Assembly (NCBI GenBank): GCA_038030265.1
Contig: CM075939.1
Location: 38,297,253 to 38,361,252, forward strand
Direction: 5' to 3'
Length of the DNA: 64,000 bases
From: Corythucha ciliata
Taxonomy: Eukaryota > Arthropoda > Insecta > Hemiptera > Tingidae
Below are positions 35,571 to 45,599 of the stretch, piece by piece. Below the pieces are notes generated by a model. That model had not been told where the DNA came from and searched no databases. It saw only the letters and a list, made by a program, of their open reading frames with translations. The translations under genes were made by a program, and so were the position numbers. Position 1 is the stretch's first letter; every line of letters starts with the position of its first letter.

Positions 35571-37380
35571 ATGATTTTTTTTAATAAGGTACATTTTTAT
35601 TAATACTGATAGTAAAGTAGGCATGCTAAAATTTGTTTTACTTTTAGATTGTTCTCAGTCTCCTTGTTTTGCTATGCTATCAACATTCATGCCGGGCAGA
35701 AGATCTTCAAGCGACTAAAGTTTTCATTCTGCCCATTGAGCCTCGACTGTTTAATTGGTCGTCTAGTTGTGAGTTGCTTTTCAGTTAAGGAGCATCGCTC
35801 AGATAAATGTCTAAAATTATTATTTTTTTTCTCGAAAGATTTGTCCAGTACGTTCTGGTACAGAGCATCGTTACTCAATGCACCTGATTTACCACAATGG
35901 ATGACCTATCAGTACAGTAAACGACACAGAAAAGGGTTTATTTACGGAGTACCGCCTTTAGACACCGAAAAAGCTGATATTGAAATTATTGGCATGAACA
36001 GAGACGATTATCAAACACGTAGGATTGTCCTGAATTTGAATATTACGGACAAAGCAGGTACACTCTACACCTTGGACCATATTTTATCCTAAAATAATGA
36101 ATTTTGGGATTCAGACAGGGCGAAATATGAAGTTCGATTGAAAATAGACAATTTAAACATCGAAGATATGTTCGATTCGCATAGGCTTTTTAACTTGCTC
36201 AGAATTTTCACCACAATCCTGTGGCCTGAGAGCGCGCCAAATTTGTACATGACGTTTTTGGCGCCTGCTGTTAAATTTGGCGCACGGCTTCCACTTCATC
36301 CGAGCGACGGAGAGGGGTAAATGTTGCAATACTGGGATTATGTAAATTTTCAGGTTAAATCTATAAAAAAACGCGTCATTTTTTTTTTTTGTCTCCACAA
36401 AAGAATCGTGATACACTTGGGTAGCACTGAGGAATTTTCGAATACTCTGATCGATCTTCAGGAGGAAGTGAAACCCCTGTGGAAATTAGCCTCGTGCCCT
36501 AGAGACTTCAAAAGATCAACAGTCGACCGTCATTTTCGGTCGGGCGGTCCGTATCAGTTTTTAATAGACTGGTGCTCGTTCCGACTGGTAAAAACTAACA
36601 CAAATTAGAATGTTTCACCATCTTTGTATACAAGCGTTGATTTCCTCCCCTATACGTCCAGATCAAAGTCGACGAGGATCTCTTCTCAAACAAAGCGCCC
36701 TACCAAGTACCATCGGTTGACAAGTACAACCTCGAGAAGACTGATGACAGCGAGCTGGTGAAAGTCAAAGAAATGCCGACGAGAGAGTACGGAATGGAAA
36801 TCATAGCGACTCTAGTCGTTCCGTCTATTTCATTGGTGGTCTTGTGGGCTTTACTAAGCGTCATAATGTGTTTTCAGCACGATAGCGCGTAAGTATTTCA
36901 ACTTATTCAAATGAAACATTAAAAACATGAAAATATGTTGAGATTTTCCACAAAAAATTGCAGACACGATCCAAAATCTGAACAATTCTTTGAATCAGTT
37001 TTTAGTATTTGCGAAAATTATTTCAGGTATACTTTTGGAATGACCCAAAACAAGAGTTATCGACTAACAATTGCGTTATTGTGAAAATTAAATTTCTTTA
37101 TTGATAATTTTTTTTTCGTACTGATGATACGTAGTGATAAATTTTCAGGAAGGACGACAAATTTGAAGATAATCCGTCTAATAATTCAATTCAAAGAACT
37201 CCTTGTCATTTAAGACTTGCATCGAATAGTCGTGACGTCAGCCCCAGGCAGGTTTATTTTTCTTTTTTTAGCTTCGTTAACGAGTTACACCAAAACACAA
37301 GTTTTTTTTTTTCAAGGCTTGGCGATAGCGTTGACGGTTCCAGGCCAAGTCCTCCCCCCTATTTTACTTCAAAAAGATAG
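35571..37380 (+). CDS. SGCE: Alpha/epsilon-sarcoglycan (8 exons, complete)
   Basis: Single-pass component of the sarcoglycan subcomplex of the dystrophin-glycoprotein complex. CDS exons: 35571-35588, 35648-35768, 35839-36057, 36115-36316, 36404-36587, 36662-36888, 37149-37247 and 37317-37380. They sum to 1134 nt, giving 377 aa, and every phase matches. Residues 1-23 are a signal peptide (MIFFNKIVLSLLVLL...CRA). The N-terminal cadherin-like part has EPRLFNWSSSY and RASLLNAPDLPQWM (residues 37 on). The second half has GGRLPL-like GARLPLHP, the GxxIDWC-type stretch FLIDWCSFRL, and a transmembrane segment at 295-318 (IIATLVVPSISLVVLWALLS). The cytoplasmic tail has NSRDVSPR and ends in a PPPY-containing peptide. 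N-glycosylation sequons include NWS and NIT. Length is close to vertebrate SGCA/SGCE (about 390-440 aa). Six introns have GT-AG ends and are 57-260 bp; the last appears to be GC-AG. Orthology to a single invertebrate alpha/epsilon gene is expected, so the symbol is approximate. Confidence 0.9.
37248..37316 (+). other. Likely GC-AG intron of the sarcoglycan gene
   Basis: Donor ccag|GCAGGT at 37247/37248 and acceptor ttttcaag|g at 37316/37317. Only this donor keeps the reading frame into LGDSVDGSRPSPPPYFTSKR. The competing GT donor four bases downstream would give QAWR and a stop. Confidence 0.6.
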
Positions 37381-39035
37381 TAAGACGAATATCAAAAAAC
37401 AATAAGATTTCGCGTCATTTTATTCTAACTGTAATTTGTGTACTCCAGCGGTCACGAATCCTGACACGATCTGATCGGGCAAGAAGCTAAAACGTGGTAC
37501 TGTTGAAGGGAAAAAATGAAAATCGGGTACCACAAAAATGGAAAAGATCCAGCGCAAGAAGTTGTACTCCTCCCGGATACGTTTTCATTACCCTCACACA
37601 GACTCCGCCGCTATAGTAACTTCTCGAAGAACTTTTTTTTTTTTTAATTCGTGGCTACGTGAACGCGTTCGATCTCATCGACTTCCGTCACGGCTACAAA
37701 AAACAAAGGCCAACAGAAACATGGAAGTCACAGATCCGTTCGCACCTAGAATCTCCCAGACCACCATGCTACGTTCAGTTTGCCCGTGGCGTAATGATAC
37801 ACATTACACAATCCTGCGTAGATTCCAAATGACGTTTTAAACGTCTTACTGAACTGTATGTAACTTATTAGGTAAGTGAAAGTAATTAGGACACTATCGA
37901 ATTGTAAGCAGTCCAAGCATATTTAGCTGTTAATGTCATTGCCACAGTACAATTTTCTGACTTTGTAGTGAAACGTAACAGTGTAATTATTCCATTAATA
38001 ACAACAATAATAATTATTATCATTATTCCTTTCCTATTGCTATTATAGCTGAGGCCGCAGAATTAACAATTTGCCAGCAAGCAAAGTTGTAATAATTACT
38101 TTATTATACGTAGAACGAAAGTTATTACTGGAGTTTCTTAAACGTAAAATTGGCCCATGAGTGCGGTAGTTCGCGAGCGCGCTTCCAAGATGAGAAAAGC
38201 ATTTAGTACGTAGGTACGTGCGGGCTGCCAACGCGTATATTGGCGTCTTTTTTTGAAACAAAATAAATAATTAAATAAATTTGACGGTTTGGCTTTCTAT
38301 ATTGCCAAATTTTGCGTCTCTGACACGTCAGAATTAAGCGTCTCTCAAACGTTGTGCGAGGGGGAGGGGGTAGTATATGACTGATGATTATGGAGGGCCA
38401 AATTATGTTGAATTACATTTATTTTATTTTTTATAGTCTGTCCAATGAGTGATGGACTCTCGTCCACCCATCTAATGCAATTGCTTGGTGTGTCTGTATG
38501 CTTATGGTGCCAGCGGGGAAGCGCAACCCCGCCAGTTCCCGTTTCGACCTTACCGGCTCTCGCGTCAGCTTCAGCACGGTACTCCCTGAATTGTGAGCTT
38601 ATGAATTCTGATAATAATAATAATAATTTCTTCCTTTGAAGTCTTGATGCAGACTTAGGCCGTCAACATGGGTATTAACAAAATTTAACTTTTGAATGTC
38701 TCTTGGTAATTTCTAATTTAGCTATAAAACATAACTTAACAAAAGAAAACCGGTCAGTTTCTCCAAGAAGCCTTTTTAATTTAGCACGAAAAAGAGGCTA
38801 ACATAGGCCCGTTGATATTTTCAGGATGCAGCAAAATTGGTTTCTGACGTACCAGATCCGCGAGATTAGTTCTTGAATCAGCCAAAACAATAAACAATTT
38901 TGTAAAAAACTTCATTGGAATTTGTAAGTGTTAAATTCGCGAAATTGTGACTCCGACAAAGACCAATCCGGGGAATTTGCTTTTTATAAGGGTATAGGAT
39001 CGGACATTGGTTGTTTGAATCGGTCATCTCCGCAA
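37381..39035. other. Downstream of sarcoglycan, no gene recognised
   Basis: AT-rich 3' flank with AATAAA at 38262-38267, far (about 880 nt) from the stop codon. The 100-codon ORF 37538-37840 has no recognised domain. An ATAATA microsatellite lies near 38612. F4-like words (cgcgaaattgtgactcc) begin near 38930. Confidence 0.4.
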
Positions 39036-39039
39036 AATT

Positions 39040-39870
39040 GGCTTTTTTGGGAGGCATTCCTGCATAACTTACTCCACGTTTTTCCTCAATTTTAGCCGCA
39101 AACTAGTGCTTATCACAATTCTACCGTGAACGATCCCTTTTTCTCAATTTTTGCTGTGAAAGGGTGGCTTTTCTTACGTTTTTCCCGGGTGCGTTTTCTC
39201 GAGTTTAGCCACGATAGAGGGGACTTTTAACCGTGATGGATGTGCATTTTGCCACCATTTTAGGCGCAAATGAGCAAATATTCTCATTTCTACAGTAAAT
39301 GAGCCATTTTTTTTTTAATCTTAGACTCCATAAACCACGGATTAGGAGGGCCTTTCCTAAATAATTTTTGCCTGTACTTATAGCATCGTTAGACGGCGAA
39401 AGAGCGCTTTTCCAAAATTTCAAACGAGGATGCAGCGCGTTATTTCTCAATTGTACATTGTTTAAAGAGCGCTTTTTCTTGAGCGCAACCTCTTTACTTT
39501 AGCCAATAATCAGCATTTTCCCCCCAAGTTTAACTGCGTCGGTTTTAGCCGTGAAAACCGCGATAGCCGTGTATCTATAAACCGTGATTTAGCGCGTGTT
39601 CTTAATTTGGCCTGCACTTTGCATTGCGAAACCTCGAAATTTGGGTGTTTTCTCAATTAAAGCCACGAAAATTCCCATTTCCTCTATTTCAGCCGAAAAT
39701 AAGCGCAATTTCTCAATTTTAGCCGTGAATGAGTGCTATTTCTCAGAACATGTTTTTTTCCTTAGGTTTTTTTCTTAGTAAATTGGGGTTTTTCCTATTC
39801 ATTTTAGCCGCGTTCTTGTCCGAAAAACAGAAAATTAGATAATTACCACGTAGCGCATTATTCGCACATT
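39040..39870 (-). repeat. F1 ladder repeat array, reverse orientation
   Basis: Units of ctcaattttagccgcgaatg followed by agcgctttt. About 25 copies. Confidence 0.8.
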
Positions 39871-39879
39871 AAGCGCATT

Positions 39880-39915
39880 ATTTCGCCAGGCATTGTTGAC
39901 AATGCCTGGCGAAAT
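39880..39915. repeat. Perfect palindrome, 17-bp arms
   Basis: atttcgccaggcattgt, a 2-nt spacer, then its exact inverse. It is followed at once by a partial third copy (aatcaggcaatg). It may be the relic of a very small foldback element. Confidence 0.9.
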
Positions 39916-39935
39916 CAGGCAATGTGGGAATAATA

Positions 39936-40061
39936 GGCCCGCCGCAAATTCAGCCCACCCGCGTGGGTCTCCCAAGCTCAGAAAACAGTTAAAAGACTGT
40001 CCATTTTCAACGGTTTTTTGAGCTTGGGTGACCCACGTGTGGGCTCAACTTGCGGTGAGCC
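39936..40061. mobile_element. MITE with ~50 bp arms and ATA target duplication
   Basis: The left arm GGCCCGCCGCAAATTCAGCC and the inverse of the right end GGCTCACCGCAAGTTGAGCC align through about 50 bp. The trinucleotide ATA flanks both sides (39933-39935 and 40062-40064). A 3-bp duplication and GGCCC-type ends suggest the PIF/Harbinger group. Confidence 0.65.
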
Positions 40062-40379
40062 ATAGAGGTGGCTCACTACGTGGTCCCTAACAACATTTTT
40101 AAAAAGCAAGTTTACATTGTTTTCTGTAATTTCCGATGTTTTATATATTATGACTGGCTGGCGTATAATTGATAATCACAGTTCAAGAGAGAGAGAACGG
40201 AGTTCTAGGACCTCAGCTAATAATCCAATGCCGGCAGAGGCGTAGAGTTAGGGGGGGGGGCGAGGTGGGCCATCGCGCAGGCAATGTTCCTATTGGGTCC
40301 CCCCAATATTTTCACCTGATTTTCAACAATATCGTCCAACAAAGGGTGATGTACTATGGTATAACGATGAGTAATGGTA

Positions 40380-41350
40380 TTTTCTTAATTTAAACCGCGA
40401 ATAAGCGCTTTTTTGCATCTTATCCGCGAAGAAGCGATTTTTCTCAATTTTAGCAAGCCTTTAAGGTAAGCTTTTTTCAATATTTTAGCCGTGAATTAGC
40501 ACTTTTTCTCAATTTCATCCATGAATTAGCGAATTGGTGGCGACTTCTCTCAAAAATTTGTCTCCATTTTACTGTCGCAAAATTGGCGCTAGAAGCCGAT
40601 GAATTGGCATGTTTTCAATTTTTTTCATAAGTGCATTAGGTACTTAGTGTATTTTCTCAGTATTAGATGCGAAGTACAGTGTTTTTATCCCGTGAATTAG
40701 AGACTTTTCATGTTGTAGCCTTGAACTAAGATTTGTTTTTCAGTTTTATCTGTGAAATAACGCTAAAGTGCCGTATTTGTCCTGTGAATTTTGTGTGCTT
40801 TTTCTTCATGTTATCTGCGAATTAGCGTTTTTTCTCATTTTTAGCTGCATTTTCGCGTTTTTACCCCTCAAATTATCGACTTTTTAAGTTTCACAATTCT
40901 AGCCGAGAATAGCGACTTTTCTCTTCTCAATAGTAGTCGCAAACGTGGCTTCAGAACTTCAATTTCGGGCGTGAATCAGTGTTTTTCTAAATTTGAGCTT
41001 TGAATTAGCACATTTTCGCGATTTTATCCGCGAGTTAGCGATTTTTTTTCAATTTTAGCCGTGATTTAGCGCCTTTTTACCAAGGCCCAAAGGCTTTTTT
41101 TAATTTCAGCCGTGAATTAGCACTTTTCCTCAGTTTTATCAGTGAAATAAAGCTTTTCCTCAATTTTACCCATGAATTGACATTAATCCCGCGAATTAGT
41201 GATGTAGGTATCTTAATTTTTGATCGAGATTTAGCGTTTTTCATAGTTATAGGTGCAGGCTAATTTTACCCGTAATGTAAGCGTTCTTATTCCCCAAATT
41301 AGCCATTTTTCTCTATTCGTCGCACATAATCAATAATCAACCCTCGGCCC
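40380..41350 (-). repeat. F1 ladder repeat array, reverse orientation
   Basis: About 30 reverse-oriented F1 units (ctcaattttagccgtgaatt followed by agcactttt). A G10 run near 40250 and CCCC-rich sequence just upstream resemble the subterminal zones of other F1 blocks. Confidence 0.8.
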
Positions 41351-41419
41351 ACATCGACTAATCTTCAATTACCGACCCTTATCAATCAACGACTATAACC
41401 ATCAATCGTCCATCAATTT

Positions 41420-41505
41420 TCAATCCTCCTTCAATCATTCGTCTTCGTTCTTTCATACAAAATCCTCCTTCAATTGTCTGTCTTCGTTCTTTCATACCAA
41501 AAAAT
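41420..41505 (+). repeat. Two-copy tandem repeat, about 42 bp
   Basis: The stretch beginning tcctccttcaatcattcgtc is repeated about 40 bp later as tcctccttcaattgtctgtc, each followed by ttcgttctttcatac. Confidence 0.8.
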
Positions 41506-41519
41506 CAAAAAATAGAAAA

Positions 41520-42660
41520 CAGTCCAAAATGCAATACTCAGTCGAAAACAGGTGATTTTAGGTCCTTTGACCATTTTGGAACAACAATTTCGAAAAGCTG
41601 TAGCCCGTTCCATATTCATCGTGGAAAACTACTTTACATACAAAATTTGTTAGAAATTTATTGCTCAACAAGTTTTGTGAGTGAAGATTTTCCTGTAAAG
41701 TAACTCATTTTCGGGATATTTAGAAGAAACTAAAAGAAGTGCTCAATAATTTTGGTTTTTGGGCTGCCAAAAAAATTGTACGAGCTTTTCAGAGTTCGCA
41801 TTTTTTTTCTCGAACACTTCTGACCTACACATACAAGATGGCGAAAAAATGCCCGTGAGTAACATGGAAGAGAAAGAGGTTTGTTTTCGGCAACTTTGTA
41901 GTCAATTCGCATGGAAATTGATCGAGAAATCTTAACAAAATAGTTACAAAATTCCAGGACCAATTGTTTCGAGTTTAATACCGAAAATATTATTCCGCTA
42001 CGGGAAGAGCAGGCCTGGAAAATGATTTACCTTCAAAACAAAGGTCATACTCGCGTTTTTCATGCCAAGAAACAACTAGATTTGGATTACTATGCAAATC
42101 TGTGGTGAATAATTTTTAACGCAGTCACGCCAAATCTATCACCTCCCACAATTTTCTCTTAACCTCAGTTTTTTTTGGGTACAAATATTTGCAATTAAGA
42201 TACAAAGGGGCTCTAGAGGCCTTTTTTTTGCAATTTCGACCGTCATTTTTGGCTACTGGTCCTTTTGCGCTAAAAACGACGATTTTGGCCACAAAAAAAG
42301 TTGCATATTTTCGGCATTATTGTGGTCAACTCGCAAGGAAATTTCACGAGGAATCCGAAAAAAATATCAAAAAAATTCTGGAATGACTTGTTCTGAAGTT
42401 ATATCGAAAAACGACATTTCGTTACGGGGAGAACATGTCCGATAAATGATTTTTTCTCAAAACAAAGGTCAGATTAGTGCTTCTCATACTAAGAAATAGC
42501 CAGGTTTTCATTTTCATGCAATTTATCGAAAAAAAAGCGACAGACCGACGGCATGCCAAAAACCACTTTTTTCAACTTTTCTGAGGTTGTACATTATGAA
42601 TGTGATGTCAGCTCGGACTCGATTTTTTTCACGAACACCACACTTCCATTCCCGTAGGGA
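41520..42660 (+). repeat. Direct duplication of a ~430-bp unit
   Basis: 41.87-42.09 kb and 42.30-42.52 kb share, in order, ggcaactttgtagtcaattc/ggcattattgtggtcaactc, the 'tggaaat..atcgagaaatc' word, a ttccgctacgggaagag/tttcgttacggggagaac word, and caaaacaaaggtcatactcg/caaaacaaaggtcagattag. A third partial match (gtagggaacatggaagtaaa) occurs near 42655. It is not protein-coding by frame, and is possibly a satellite-like or TE fragment. Confidence 0.7.
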
Positions 42661-43768
42661 ACATGGAAGTAAAATGAGAAAAAGCGCTTAGATCGCGAGA
42701 TTGAGAAAAAAAACTAATTCACAGATACTAGTGATAGAAAAGCCGCTTATTCACGGCTAAAACTGAGACAAACCGCTAATTCCCGTCTAAAATTGATGTA
42801 AAATGCTCATTTGCAACTAAAATAAAGATAATTAAATATTTAATTCGTGGCTAATTTTGGCAGAAACCGCTTATCAGCAGCTAAAATGGAGAAATACGCT
42901 ACTTTCGGCACAAGCAAGCGCTAATGTGAAGCTAAATTTCAAAGATACATTTGGTAATTCCGCTTTTTCACGGCTGAAACTACGCTTTTTCACGACACAA
43001 ACGCTAATTCCCGGCTACAATTGGGAAATTGCGTTGATTCACGGCCAATATAACAAAAGGCGCTCATTCGCGGAGCTGAAATGGAGATAAACGCAAATTC
43101 ACGGATTTTGTGAAAATCCTCCAGTTCGAAGCTGAAATTGAGTAAAAGCAGTGATTCAGGCGTGAAATTAAGGAATAATTCACGGTTAAAATTCGGGAAT
43201 ACTGCTCAGCTAAAACGAAGAAAACAGAACGCTAATTCTCTGCTAGAACTGAGGAAACGATATAACTTGCGGCTAAAATGGTGATAAGCGCTAATTCGCG
43301 TGACTAAGAAGTGAAGAAAAACGCTAAAATTAGAGGAATGAAACGTTAATTCGTGGCTAAAACTGAGACAAACCGCTAATTGCCGTCCAAGATGTAGAGG
43401 AAGAGCTCATTCTCTGTTAAAGATGCAGTGAATTCGCGGCTAAAGTGGGCAAGAAGCGCTTATTCGCCGCTGAAACGGAGAAAAACGATAAATCGCGGAT
43501 CAATTTGAGAAAATCCACTAATTCACGGCTAAAATTGAGGAAATGCGGTGATTCGCGTCTAAAATGAAAGAAAAAAATTCGCGGCTAAAATTGAGAAAAA
43601 GCACTTAGATCGCGGCAAAAATTGGGGAAAACCGCTAATTCATGATTAAATTTGAGAAAATGCCAATTATTGGTTCGTATAGAGGCGTGTTTGCGGCTGA
43701 AACTCAGGGAAAAAGAGAGAGACTCATGGTAGAACCCCTCCCAAGATAAAATCCTAAATCCGCCACTG
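42661..43768 (+). mobile_element. F1 ladder array ending in CCACTG terminus
   Basis: About 1.05 kb of F1 units, then cccctcccaagataaaatcc and the end aaatccgCCACTG at 43768, the inverse of CAGTGGCGGATTT. This gives an F1 array the same right-hand organisation (C-rich stretch plus CCACTG) seen at 20.96 and 60.48 kb. No left terminus identified. Confidence 0.55.
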
Positions 43769-43770
43769 AT

Positions 43771-43983
43771 ACCGTTCAAACCCCTACATTTCCCTGTCAA
43801 AATTATCATAATTCGCCGCCTCGTCAAGAAACTGTGGAATATGATTCACAACTTAACCAGGGAAAAGAAGAAGATGCTCCGGTTCTCAATCATTCTGAAG
43901 TGGATGACGGATGGACAGTTGTTACTGGTGGACAAGAAGCGGCAGGAATTTTCGAAAAAGCATGGACGTTAAAGAGCCCATAG
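43771..43983 (+). pseudogene. Possible TSR2 C-terminal fragment
   Basis: An open frame beginning right after the ladder terminus reads SPPRQETVEYDSQLNQGKEE, then DAPVLNHSEVDDGWTVVTGG, and stops at TAG 43981. The acidic stretch followed by DDGWTVV resembles the C-terminus of the pre-rRNA processing factor TSR2. The continuation after WTVV is not typical, and no other part of TSR2 was found nearby, so this may be a retrocopy scrap or chance. Confidence 0.3.
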
Positions 43984-44438
43984 ACGGTCAGTCTGTTTTT
44001 TTCAAAATATTGAACAAACAGATTGAAGTGAGCTTCAATAATTTCTTCAGTTGTTTGAACAAAACCCTTCCCAGTACCAATGTCTCTCGCGGTTTGGTGC
44101 TGAGTGCAATGAGTTCAAACCAGGATTTGTCGGTGCTTTTTTTGTTGACTGCGGCTGCACTCCAACTGAAGAGAAATAAGATGAGGAAGATGAGGGGAAA
44201 AGGCGGTGGTCATCCAATCTTCTTCAGTCATTGACTCAATCGTAAAACACGCTTCTAGACGGTCAATCATGGCTGTCACAGTCGATTGATCCACCACGTT
44301 TGATCAAAAAACTGATCGTCTAGGGGCTCCTTTACTCTTTAGAACTTTTCAAGAAGAGGAAATGTGTTGGAATCGAGTTTACAACACATGAGTTTTGTTT
44401 ACTTAGTTGGAAAATAAAATAACCATTTTCGTTTAATG
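43984..44438. other. Unassigned sequence
   Basis: Both strands have modest ORFs (43911-44234 + and 44115-44297 -) of non-repetitive composition. Neither is recognised. Confidence 0.4.
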
Positions 44439-44442
44439 TTAA

Positions 44443-44836
44443 GGGGGAGTTGTACATGTGTTTCCTCGACCCCCCTCCAATCTTACCTCGCCTACTCCGC
44501 GTTACGGAAATTACCGCCGTATTTCTGCACCAATCGTGGACTTCAAGGGCTCATTTAAATCTTCAGGAAATTCCGCACAAGCGTACGATCTTCCTTTTTC
44601 ATATTTCATCCCTAAAATAACTGTAAAACGCACACAAACTTTTACCTTGAAAATTCACACTCTTTCGACGAATTATTCAGGAAAGCAAGATCGTACGCTT
44701 GTGCGGAATTTCCTGAAGATTTCAATGAGCCCTTGAAGTTCACGATTGGTGCAGAAATACGGCGGTAATTTCCGTAACGCGGAGTAGGCGAGGTATGATT
44801 GGAGGGGGGTCGAGGAAACACATGTGGAACTCCCCC
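44443..44836. mobile_element. TTAA-flanked foldback MITE (piggyBac-like)
   Basis: Terminal inverted repeats of about 150 bp, 44443-44592 and 44687-44836, are near-identical by eye with roughly half a dozen mismatches. They start GGGGGAGTT and are separated by a ~95-bp spacer. TTAA lies immediately outside both ends (44439-44442, 44837-44840). TTAA duplication is the hallmark of piggyBac-superfamily insertion, and the element encodes nothing. Short ORFs inside (44458-44736 +, 44673-44894 -) are mirror images of the arms. Confidence 0.85.
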
Positions 44837-44840
44837 TTAA

Positions 44841-45166
44841 GAATTGCAGTTCGACAATTTTCCACTTTCGATTAAATTGATCGAAACCGGCCAAGTTTGT
44901 GATTCCCCGTCCAAGTACTTCGTTTCAGCCGCTTATTTGGGACACTTTTGACGGCTGCAGAGCTGAACAGGCAGGTAATTTCATTGGTCGAAAAAGCAAA
45001 ATATCCTTTTTATAAAAGTGAAAAATAGGTACTGTTCGGTTTAATCTGCTATTAATCGCAAAAATAACCCGCAGTTTCATGGCTGAATCGCCATTTTTGA
45101 ACATCATTATTTTATTGACAAATAGTCTGTTTTGGGGGGCTTTTTGGATCTTTTTGTATGGTGCCA
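44841..45166. other. Unassigned sequence
   Basis: No recognised gene or repeat between the TTAA element and the next MITE. Confidence 0.4.
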
Positions 45167-45320
45167 GGGGTGGGCAAAATACTTTGAAAATGTATTTTAA
45201 ATACAAAGCCCAAATACTTTCAAACATTTATTTTAAATACTGAAATACAAATACTTTTTGAATTGTATTTTGAATAAAATGCAAATACAATTTAAAATAC
45301 ATTTTAAAAATTCGATTTCG
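45167..45320 (+). mobile_element. MITE with CAGGGGTGGGCAA end, 3'-truncated copy
   Basis: Begins CAGGGGTGGGCAAAATACTT and continues with interleaved 'aaatacaaatac/gtattttaaatac' words. The block acaaagcccaaatactttca recurs in the same order at 48.25 kb. No matching right end follows, so the copy is truncated. Ends of this type suggest hAT. Confidence 0.6.
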
Positions 45321-45599
45321 ACGGCAGATAGTGCGAAAAACACGAAAAATAAATAATTCAAAAATATCAGGTCCTTCAATAGACAAGTTGACAAAATGTA
45401 GCAGCGCGAAATGGCGCTGCGCCGCGATGCGCAAAAAAAAGTAGGCAAGTTGTCACGAAGTATTTAGTACCGAACCGGCGAGCACTGGTGGATCGTGAGC
45501 TGAAAAGGAGGTGAGGTCACTGGTGGACCTTTATCGGGGCCCGGTGCGGAAATCTTCAAGAGGCCCCTAAAAGTCTCTAACTATACATAAAACCTCTAT
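45321..45599. other. Unassigned sequence
   Basis: No gene recognised. Confidence 0.4.
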
